A DNA stretch of 64,000 nt from Cellulomonas cellasea (GTDB taxonomy: Bacteria > Actinomycetota > Actinomycetes > Actinomycetales > Cellulomonadaceae): the NCBI RefSeq assembly GCF_006538745.1, contig NZ_BJLR01000025.1, positions 1 through 64,000 on the forward strand. The letters are read 5' to 3'. The notes under the pieces are model-generated. The model was not told where the DNA came from and did not search any database. It was given only the letters and a program-made list of their open reading frames with translations. Below are positions 43,242 to 50,547 of this stretch, piece after piece. The translations under genes and the position numbers were made by a program. Every line of letters begins with the position of its first letter. Positions within the stretch are counted from its first letter, which is position 1.

Positions 43242-44294
43242 GTGAACCGACTGCACGACACCGAGCGGCGCGAGCTCGCGTCCGACAACTACGCCGGGGT
43301 GCACCCCGAGGTCCTCGCCGCGATCGCGGCGGCGAACGGCGGTCACCAGACCGCGTACGGCGGCGACGCGTACACCGCGCGCCTCCAGGAGGTCGTCGCC
43401 CACCACTTCGGCGGCGACGCGCACGCGTACCCCGTGTTCAACGGCACCGGCGCCAACGTGCTCGCGCTGCAGTCCGCGCTCCCGCGCTGGGGCGCCGTGA
43501 TCTGCGCCGAGACCGCGCACATCAACACCGACGAGAACGCCGCCCCCGAGCGCGTCGGCGGGCTCAAGCTCCTGACCGTCCCGACGCCCGACGGCAAGCT
43601 CACCCCCGAGCTCGTGGCCCGGCACGCGTGGGGCTGGGGCGACGAGCACCGTGCTCAGCCGGGCGTCGTGTCGCTCACGCAGTCGACGGAGCTGGGGACG
43701 ACCTACACGCCCGAGGAGGTGCGCGCGATCACCGAGCACGCGCACGGCCTCGGCATGCGCGTGCACGTGGACGGCGCGCGGATCGCCAACGCCGCCGCGT
43801 GGCTCGACGTCCCGCTGCGCGCGTTCACGACCGACGCGGGCGTCGACCTCGTGTCGCTCGGCGGGACCAAGAACGGCGCGATGTTCGGCGAGGCCGTCGT
43901 CGTGCTCGACCCCGCGGCCGTGACGGGCGTCGAGTTCCTGCGCAAGATCGACATGCAGCTCGCGTCGAAGATGCGGTTCGTGTCCGCCCAGCTCGTCGCG
44001 CTCTTCGAGGACGACCTGTGGCTGCGCTCCGCCCGGCGCGCCAACGCGATGGCGGCCCGGCTGCGCGCCGGCGTCGAGCGCCTCGACGGCGTCACGCTCA
44101 TGCTGCCCACGCAGGCGAACGCCGTGTTCGCGGTCGTCCCGCCGCCGGTCGCGGAGCGGCTGCGCGAGGTGCGGCGGTTCTACGACTGGGACCCCGCGAC
44201 GGGCTCGGTGCGGTGGATGTGCTCGTTCGACACGACCGAGGACGACGTCGACGGCTTCGTCGCCGCGCTCGAGGGCGAGCTCGCCCGGGTCTGA
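43242..44294 (+). CDS. Low-specificity threonine aldolase
   Basis: A 350-residue PLP-dependent enzyme of the beta-eliminating lyase fold. LASDNYAGVHPEVLAAI starts the fold, VDGARIANAA holds the cofactor aspartate, and SLGGTKNGAMFGEAVV carries the PLP lysine. It cleaves threonine or allo-threonine to glycine and acetaldehyde. The GTG at 43242 is 77 bases after the Zur-like gene; no strong ribosome-binding site is visible (GGGGGAGACTGGGAC). Two hairpins follow. Confidence 0.91.
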   Translation: MNRLHDTERRELASDNYAGVHPEVLAAIAAANGGHQTAYGGDAYTARLQEVVAHHFGGDAHAYPVFNGTGANVLALQSALPRWGAVICAETAHINTDENAAPERVGGLKLLTVPTPDGKLTPELVARHAWGWGDEHRAQPGVVSLTQSTELGTTYTPEEVRAITEHAHGLGMRVHVDGARIANAAAWLDVPLRAFTTDAGVDLVSLGGTKNGAMFGEAVVVLDPAAVTGVEFLRKIDMQLASKMRFVSAQLVALFEDDLWLRSARRANAMAARLRAGVERLDGVTLMLPTQANAVFAVVPPPVAERLREVRRFYDWDPATGSVRWMCSFDTTEDDVDGFVAALEGELARV

Positions 44295-44339
44295 CGCGTC
44301 GCCGGGGAGAACCCGCGCGCGCCGCGGGGGCGCACGCAG

Positions 44340-44382
44340 GAGGCCCCGCGCAACCGGTGGGGGTCCGGTCGCGCGGGGCCTC
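44340..44382 (+). terminator. Terminator of threonine aldolase gene
   Basis: GAGGCCCCGCGC (44340-44351) pairs with GCGCGGGGCCTC (44371-44382); an inner ACCGG/CCGGT pair extends the stem. Confidence 0.75.
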
Positions 44383-44423
44383 GTGCTGTCACCCGGAGAT
44401 CACGGGAGGGTGACACGTGGGAA

Positions 44424-44460
44424 CAGGTGCGGGGGGCGATCCGCCCGCCCCCCGCACCTG
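44424..44460 (-). terminator. Terminator of GH5 gene
   Basis: A perfect 15-bp stem (44424-44438 with 44446-44460) and 7-base loop lie 17 bases beyond the minus-strand GH5 stop. Confidence 0.75.
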
Positions 44461-44477
44461 CGTTCAGGGGCCGGCGG

Positions 44478-46730
44478 TCAGCCGGCCGTGCACGTCGCGC
44501 CGTTCAGCGTGAACGCGGTCGGTGCGGTGTTGGTGCCGCCGTGGGCGCCGTTGAAGCCGACCTCGACGCTGGCGCCCGGAGCGACGGTGCCGTTCCAGGG
44601 CAGCGACGTCGCGGTGACGGCGGTCCCGGTCTGCGCCCACGTCGCGCTCCAGCCCTGCGTCACCGTCTGGCCGGACGGGAACGCGAACCCGAGCGTCCAG
44701 CTCGAGAGGGCCGAGGTGCCGGTGTTGGTGAGCCGGACGGTCCCCGTGAAGCCGGCGTTCCAGCCGTTCGCGGTGTACCGGACCGCGCACGCACCCGTCG
44801 CCCGGTCCGGCGGGGTCGTCACCGCGACCGGCGCCGACGCGGCCGAGACGTTCCCGGCGGCGTCCTTGGCGCGGACGGTGAACGTGTACGCCGTGGCGGG
44901 GCTGAGCCCGCTCACCCCGAGCATGGTCGTCGTGCTGCTGCCGACGAGCGTCGTGCCGCGGTACACGTCGTACCCGGCGACCCCGCTGCCGCCCGCCTCG
45001 TCCGTCGAGGCGTCCCAGGCGAGGGCCACCGACGTCGACGTCCCCGTGCCGGCCCGCAGACCCGTCGGCACGCTGGGCGCCGTCGTGTCGGTCGGGGTGG
45101 TCCCGGTCCTCGTGCGTGCGGCCACGGCGGCCGAGGCGGCCGAGATGTTGCCGACGCGGTCGGTGGCCCGCACGGTGAAGGAGTAGGCGGTGTCGGCGGT
45201 GAGGCCGGTCGCGGTGAACGACGTCGTCGTGGACGTGCCGACGCGCGTCGCACCGCGGTACACCTCGTAGCCCGCGACGCCCGAGCCGGCGTCGGTCGAC
45301 GCGGTCCAGGTCAGCGACACGCTCGAGGCGGTGGTCGCCGCGACGGTGAGGCCGGTCGGGACCGACGGCGCCGTGGTGTCCGCGGGCTCGCCGCCGCCGC
45401 CCGTCGCCTCGCTGAGCGAGATGCCCGTGGTGCTGGCCGCGCCGCCCAGCTTGACCTGGTGGTCGAGGCTGACGAACTTGCCGCCCTCGGCCCACAGCGC
45501 CGGCTTCACCAGCGCGTACTTGGCCTCGTCCCACGAGACCCAGTCGTTCCCGAGGAGGCCGCCGGTGTCGCCCGAGTTCGGGTTGAGGACCCAGAACGTG
45601 TGGTGCAGGCGGTACTTCGCGATGAGGTCGCGCAGCGCCGTCATCCACTTCTGGTTCGGGCCGCCGTCCATGAACCCGCCCCACTCACCGATGAGCAGCG
45701 GAGCGATGTCCTGCTTGTGGATGTACAGCCAGTTCGGGTCCCACACGTCGCGCTCGAGCGTCGTCGCGTCCCACGTGCCCGTGAACCAGGGCTGCTCGAA
45801 CACGAGCGGGCCGTAGTCGTGCGGGGAGTACACGAGCTGGTCCTGGTTCGCCCCGAGGTCGATCGGGTGGTCGGCGACGCCGCGCAGCTGGCCGCCCCAC
45901 CACGTGTTGTACCAGTCGTCCTTGTTCTTCGAGGTCCAGCTCGCGCCGTCCTTCGGGTACACCGCGGTGCCCTCGACGAAGATCAGCAGGTTCGGGTTGA
46001 TCGCGAGGATCCGCTTGCCGGCGGTCTCCGCGAAGTGCTTGAAGTTGTCCGCGTCGGTGGTGTCGTTCCACTTCGCGAACTCGGGCTCGGAGAAGGACCC
46101 GTGCGGCTCGTTCTTGACGTCCGCGCCGATGATCGTGTCGTTGGTCTTGTACCGCGCGGTGACCCACTCCCACGCCTCGTAGACCTTCTCGGTGGTGATC
46201 GAGCCCTTCCACCACATCGGGTACACGTGCCCGGAGTTGTCCGCCTCGGCGCTGTGCAGGTCGAGGAACACCTTGAGGCCGTACTTCTCGCACAGCTCGA
46301 GGAACCGGTCGAAGATCTGGAGGTTGTTCAGGCCCACCAGGTCGGGGTTCGCGAACGTGTTGACGTTCGGCGCCGCGACGGTCTTGCCCTGGGACCACTC
46401 GAGGAGCAGCTGCGCGGAGATCGGCACGCGCACGACGTTGAGGCCGCGGTCCGCCATGGCCTTCGTCGTCTGCTCGAGGTTCGCGGACCACAGACCGTGG
46501 AACACGCGCTCGCTCGCGTTGAATCCGAACCAGTTCACGCCCGTGAGCCAGACCTCCTGGCCCGCCTCGTCGACGATCTGGTTGCCCTCGACATGGAGCC
46601 AGTCCTGCGCGGGCGCGGCCTGCGCCGGAGGGGCGAGAACCAGCGGGGCGGCGACGACCGCGGCCGCGGCGAGCGCCGACACGGCGGCGCGCACGCGACG
46701 GGGAGCCGTCGACCAGGGAGCGAGTGACAC
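44478..46730 (-). CDS. Secreted GH5 endoglucanase with two FN3 modules and CBM2
   Basis: A 750-residue secreted cellulase. The signal peptide covers about 1-39 (ends PPAQAA). The GH5 TIM barrel (about 42-430) has NWFGFNASERVFHGLWS, acid/base E208 in VKNEPHG and nucleophile E349 in LLIGEWGGF, close to the Acidothermus E1 type. FN3 modules at about 450-537 and 556-636 precede a CBM2 (about 648-750, starting CAVRYTANGWNAGF). GGAGG lies 6 bases before the GTG at 46730. A gh6 terminator separates it from the upstream cellulase, so it needs read-through or a promoter in the 115-base gap; none was obvious. Confidence 0.92.
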   Translation of the reverse strand: MSLAPWSTAPRRVRAAVSALAAAAVVAAPLVLAPPAQAAPAQDWLHVEGNQIVDEAGQEVWLTGVNWFGFNASERVFHGLWSANLEQTTKAMADRGLNVVRVPISAQLLLEWSQGKTVAAPNVNTFANPDLVGLNNLQIFDRFLELCEKYGLKVFLDLHSAEADNSGHVYPMWWKGSITTEKVYEAWEWVTARYKTNDTIIGADVKNEPHGSFSEPEFAKWNDTTDADNFKHFAETAGKRILAINPNLLIFVEGTAVYPKDGASWTSKNKDDWYNTWWGGQLRGVADHPIDLGANQDQLVYSPHDYGPLVFEQPWFTGTWDATTLERDVWDPNWLYIHKQDIAPLLIGEWGGFMDGGPNQKWMTALRDLIAKYRLHHTFWVLNPNSGDTGGLLGNDWVSWDEAKYALVKPALWAEGGKFVSLDHQVKLGGAASTTGISLSEATGGGGEPADTTAPSVPTGLTVAATTASSVSLTWTASTDAGSGVAGYEVYRGATRVGTSTTTSFTATGLTADTAYSFTVRATDRVGNISAASAAVAARTRTGTTPTDTTAPSVPTGLRAGTGTSTSVALAWDASTDEAGGSGVAGYDVYRGTTLVGSSTTTMLGVSGLSPATAYTFTVRAKDAAGNVSAASAPVAVTTPPDRATGACAVRYTANGWNAGFTGTVRLTNTGTSALSSWTLGFAFPSGQTVTQGWSATWAQTGTAVTATSLPWNGTVAPGASVEVGFNGAHGGTNTAPTAFTLNGATCTAG

Positions 46731-46790
46731 GGAGTACCTCCGGGGTACGGGGTGGGCCGCGGTGCGACCGGGGGAGGTGGGGAGCGGGGG

Positions 46791-46833
46791 CCGTGCGTGG
46801 TCCCCGCTCGCGAGGAGCGGGGACCACGCACGG
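46791..46833 (-). terminator. Terminator between gh6 and gh5 genes
   Basis: A perfect 19-bp stem (46791-46809 with 46815-46833) and loop GCGAG lie 13 bases beyond the GH6 stop and 61 bases before the GH5 start. Confidence 0.8.
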
Positions 46834-46845
46834 GGGGCTGCGGTG

Positions 46846-49161
46846 TCAGCCGTTCGTGCAGGCCGCACCGTTGACCGCGAACCCGGTCGGGGCGTTGTTC
46901 GTGCCCGAGTGGTTCCCGTTGAAGCCGATGTCGACGCTCTGGCCCGGTGCGAGCGTGGAGTTCCACGACGCGCCGGTGGCGGTGACCGCCGTGCCCGACT
47001 GGCTCCACGTGGCGCTCCAGCCCTGCTGGACCGTCTGGCCGTTCGCGAACGAGAACGTCAGCTTCCAGTTGGCCAGCGGCGTGGTGCCGGTGTTCTTCAC
47101 CTTGACCGAGGCCGTGAAGCCGGAGTTCCAGCTGTTGGCCGAGTAGGTGACCGAGCAGCCACCGGTCGGGACCGTGTCGGCCGGCTTCGTGGTGACCGAC
47201 AGCGCGGTCGACGACGCCGAGACGTTGCCCGCCGCGTCCTTGGCCTTGACGGTGAACGAGTACGCCGTGGCGGCGGTGAGGCCGGTCGCGGTGAAGCTCG
47301 TCGTGGTCGAGGTGCCGACCGACGTGGTGCCGTTGAAGATCTCGTAGCCCGTGACGCCGACCGCGTCGGTCGAGGCGGTCCAGGAGATCGCGGCCGAGTT
47401 CTGCGTGACCGTGCCGGCCACGAGGCCCGAAGGCGCCGTGGGAGCGGTCGTGTCGAGCGGCGGGACCGTCGTGTCGTTCGTGGTGCGGGCCGAGACCGCG
47501 GTCGACGGCGACGAGACGTTGCCGGCGGCGTCCTTGGCGCGGACGGTGAACGAGTAGGCGGTGTTGGCCGTCAGACCGGTCACCGTGAAGCTCGTCGTCG
47601 CCGAGGTGCCGACGCGCGTCGTGCCCTGGTAGACGTCGTAACCGGCCACGCCGACAGCGTCGGTCGAGGCGGTCCACGAGAGTGCGACCGAGGTGTTCGT
47701 CACCGCACCGGCCGTGACGCCCGAGGGCACCGTGGGGGCGACGGTGTCGGTCGGGTCGACCGTGCCGTTGCCCTCGATGACCGGGTAGGCGTTCTTCACG
47801 AGCGTGACGAACTGCTCCTCGAACCACTGACCCGCGAGCGGGGCGTTGGGCGTGGCGCCCGTGAGCGCGCCGGCGAGCTTCGGGGAGTTGAACGTCGGGT
47901 CGCACATGCGGTCGAACCGCTTGCCCTGGTCGTTCGCGATCTCCGACGAGGCACCGTCGGACTCGCCCGGAGGCTTGATCCAGACGAACGCGTCGAGGTG
48001 CGAGGCGGCGTAGCCGGACGGCGTCGCCTTCGGGCGCTCACCGATACCGGCACCGAGCGGGTTGCACCAGGCGCCGCGGTGCGTGCGCTTGTCGATGCGG
48101 GACTGGTCGACATAGGTGTCGAGCGTCGTGCTCGTCGACGCGGCGGTGGGACGGGCAGCACCGCCCCAGCCGTTGCGCGACGTGTCGATGAGCATGCCGG
48201 TGGTGGCCGGGAAGCCCTCGGCGACGAGCAGGCGGTGCAGGTGCGCCGTCCAGTCGATCTCGTCGAAGTCGGGGTTCCACTCGTAGTACTTCGACGAGCG
48301 GACCTGGCCGCTGCCGACCTGCTTGGTCGGGTCGGTCAGGAACGGCTCCTCGAGCGGGGTCGAGTTCGCCGTGTTGGTGACGAAGCCGTCGATCGACGCG
48401 AAGCCGGCCTTGGTCGTCTTGGCGACGTCGGCGAAGAGCTTGGCCGCCGGACCCGCGTTGGAGTCCCAGCCGAGCCAGCCCGAGTGGGCCGCGTCGATGT
48501 AGTTGTAGACGTTCGGGATCGCGTGCAGCTTGTCGAGCGCGTACTTGACGCCCTCGCGGTAGTACGGAGCCGCGGTCGCACACGTCGGCTCGGCGATGTT
48601 GGTGATGAGGTTCGGCAGCGAGTCCGGCTCGATCGTCGCCGCGACGCGGATGTCCTGGTACTTCGGGTCTGCGAGGAGCGCCGCGATCGGGTCGATGTAC
48701 TCGGTCTTGTAGCGCGCGAGCCCGGCGTCCGTGGCGGGCAGCTCACCGTTCGAGGCGAGCGCGAAGCAGTCGCGACCCGGCAGGTCGTAGATGACGAGGT
48801 TGAAGACGAGCGGGGTGCCGGCCTTCTTCTGGGCCACCGCGTTGTCGAGGTGGAACTTCAGCCCGTTCCCGTCCGCGTTGCCGTTGATGGCGCTGATGCG
48901 GTCCATCCACACGGCTGTCGGCATGCTCTTGATCGCACGCATCTTCGCGGCGAGCGCCGGGTCCGAGACGCGCGTCGCTGCGCCCTCGACCGCAGCGGAC
49001 CAGGTCGGGTTCACGTACTGCGTCGCACCCGCGTACGGGTTGTCGACGTGCGCCTCGGCCGCCTGGGCGCCGGTGGCGACGAAGGTCAGCGGCGCGACGA
49101 CGAGCGCCGCTGCAGCTGCGGCGGTGGTGGCGGCCCTCAGCCGCTTGGGGATCTTGGACAC
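46846..49161 (-). CDS. Secreted GH6 cellobiohydrolase with two FN3 modules and CBM2
   Basis: A 771-residue secreted enzyme. The signal peptide is about 1-35 (ATGAQAAEA). The GH6 barrel (about 38-463) shows YDLPGRDC with D131 and IEPDSLPNL with the catalytic acid D180, plus WIKPPGESDG near the end. The length and extra loops fit an exoglucanase like C. fimi CbhA. FN3 modules lie at about 470-555 and 565-652, CBM2 at about 665-771. GGAGGA precedes the GTG at 49161 by 4-5 bases. An inverted repeat at 49292-49320 may be its operator; a LacI gene lies just upstream. Confidence 0.93.
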   Translation of the reverse strand: MSKIPKRLRAATTAAAAAALVVAPLTFVATGAQAAEAHVDNPYAGATQYVNPTWSAAVEGAATRVSDPALAAKMRAIKSMPTAVWMDRISAINGNADGNGLKFHLDNAVAQKKAGTPLVFNLVIYDLPGRDCFALASNGELPATDAGLARYKTEYIDPIAALLADPKYQDIRVAATIEPDSLPNLITNIAEPTCATAAPYYREGVKYALDKLHAIPNVYNYIDAAHSGWLGWDSNAGPAAKLFADVAKTTKAGFASIDGFVTNTANSTPLEEPFLTDPTKQVGSGQVRSSKYYEWNPDFDEIDWTAHLHRLLVAEGFPATTGMLIDTSRNGWGGAARPTAASTSTTLDTYVDQSRIDKRTHRGAWCNPLGAGIGERPKATPSGYAASHLDAFVWIKPPGESDGASSEIANDQGKRFDRMCDPTFNSPKLAGALTGATPNAPLAGQWFEEQFVTLVKNAYPVIEGNGTVDPTDTVAPTVPSGVTAGAVTNTSVALSWTASTDAVGVAGYDVYQGTTRVGTSATTSFTVTGLTANTAYSFTVRAKDAAGNVSSPSTAVSARTTNDTTVPPLDTTAPTAPSGLVAGTVTQNSAAISWTASTDAVGVTGYEIFNGTTSVGTSTTTSFTATGLTAATAYSFTVKAKDAAGNVSASSTALSVTTKPADTVPTGGCSVTYSANSWNSGFTASVKVKNTGTTPLANWKLTFSFANGQTVQQGWSATWSQSGTAVTATGASWNSTLAPGQSVDIGFNGNHSGTNNAPTGFAVNGAACTNG

Positions 49162-49291
49162 ACGGTCCTCCGGGTTGGGATCGGCGTGCCGGTCCCAAGC
49201 AGGAGGGCCCAGGCACGAGTCGCCCGGGGTGAGTCCTCGGCGACTGCCGTGAACCTCACACGCGGCGCCGCAGGCCGGGCAGCGGGTGAAG

Positions 49292-49320
49292 CGATTAGGC
49301 GTTTCCGCGTTACCTAATCG
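49292..49320 (-). promoter_or_regulatory. Operator-like inverted repeat upstream of gh6
   Basis: CGATTAGG (49292-49299) and CCTAATCG (49313-49320) form an inverted repeat with a 13-base spacer in the 267-base gap between the LacI gene and gh6. The stretch is notably AT-richer than its surroundings. A related CGCCTAG occurs next to the lacI start near 50480. A LacI-family binding site is the obvious hypothesis. Confidence 0.55.
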
Positions 49321-49428
49321 TGACCTTCACGCGGCCGGCGCCGAGGCCACGCCGAACACCGGGAAAGGCCACCCGCAGCAGGGCATCCCTGCCGCGGACG
49401 CCCGCCCCCGGTGCGTCGTCGTGCGCCG

Positions 49429-50475
49429 TCAGCGCGAGCGCGGCCCTGTGCTCCCGCGCACCGCGATGCCGCCGATCGGCACCGTGCGCTCGATGTCCGC
49501 GGTGCCGTCGAGCACCGCCAGCACGGCCTCGCCCGCCGCCGTGCCGAGGTCACCGAGCGGCAGGGGCAGCGTCGTGATCGAGGGCGTCGCGAGCCGGCAC
49601 AGCGCCGAGTCGCTGCCCGCGAGGATCGACAGGTCCCACGGCACCTCGAGCCCCGTGCGACGGGCGACGTCGAGTGCCGCGACCGCCATCTGGTCCGAGT
49701 CGTACACGATGACCGACGGGGGGACCGGCGCCGTCAGCAGCCGCCGCGTGGCCGCGGCCGCCTCCTCGGGGGTGGCGTTCGTCGGCTCGTGCACGAGCCG
49801 GCCGCCGACCGCGTCCATCGCCCGCCCCAGCGCGTCCAGGCGCAGGCGCGTGCGGTGCAGCGTCGCCGGTGCGGTGACCGCGGCGACGTCGTGGTGGCCG
49901 AGCTCGAGCAGGTAGTTCGCGACGCGCGTGTACGCCTCGTCCTCGTCGAGCGAGACCGACGCGAGCCCCTGCGCGACCGACGGCGGCCCGAGCACCACGG
50001 CGGGTGCGCGCATGCGGCGCAGCGCCTCGACGCGCGGGTCCTGCGTCAGGACGTCCGTGACGACCATGACGTCGAACCGCCGCTCGGCCCACCACTCGCG
50101 GTACGTCGTGACGGCGGCCTCGGCGGAGTCCACGATCTGGAGCACGAGGGCCAGCCCGCGCTGCGCGACGACGTCCTGCGTCGCCGTGACGAAGTCGAGG
50201 AACGAGGTCGCGTGCGCGGCGGCCCCCGCCCCGCGGCTGAGCACGAGACCAACGGCTCGTGGACCGGTCCGCATCGAGCGCGCCGCCGCGCTCGGGCGCC
50301 ACCCGAACTCGTCGGCGACCCGCAGGACGCGCTCGCGCGTCGCCGCCGAGACCCCCGGCCTGCCGTTCAGCGCGTACGAGACGACGGCGATCGAGACCCC
50401 TGCCGCGCGCGCCACGTCGGAGATCGTGGGGCGGCGGGAGAGCGATCCTGGGCTGTCTGCTGCGGGTGTGACCAC
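49429..50475 (-). CDS. LacI family transcriptional regulator
   Basis: A 348-residue regulator. The LacI HTH (about 16-40) reads PTISDVARAAGVSIAVVSYA with the hinge helix RPSAAARSMRTG, followed by a PBP1-type sugar-binding domain (about 72-340, ending GIAVRGSTGPRSR). It probably represses the cellulase genes until an inducer such as cellobiose binds, as CelR does in Thermobifida; the operator and ligand here are unproven. The GTG at 50475 has a weak AGG upstream. It is divergent from a sensor protein sharing the same ligand-domain fold. Confidence 0.88.
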   Translation of the reverse strand: MVTPAADSPGSLSRRPTISDVARAAGVSIAVVSYALNGRPGVSAATRERVLRVADEFGWRPSAAARSMRTGPRAVGLVLSRGAGAAAHATSFLDFVTATQDVVAQRGLALVLQIVDSAEAAVTTYREWWAERRFDVMVVTDVLTQDPRVEALRRMRAPAVVLGPPSVAQGLASVSLDEDEAYTRVANYLLELGHHDVAAVTAPATLHRTRLRLDALGRAMDAVGGRLVHEPTNATPEEAAAATRRLLTAPVPPSVIVYDSDQMAVAALDVARRTGLEVPWDLSILAGSDSALCRLATPSITTLPLPLGDLGTAAGEAVLAVLDGTADIERTVPIGGIAVRGSTGPRSR

Positions 50476-50547
50476 AATCGCCTAGTGTGTCGCCCGATGC
50501 GTGCGAGCGCATCGTCTCGGCTCCGATGACGTGGACGAGGAGTGTGC

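Noticed and set aside
46192-49317. Plus-strand open frame of about 1040 codons across the cellulase genes
   Set aside because: It is antisense to gh6 and gh5, has no domain motifs, and its composition is that of a complementary-strand shadow.
44478-50475. Cellulase locus as a recent horizontal acquisition
   Set aside because: Codon and base use match the neighbouring genes, and the module types are typical of this lineage.
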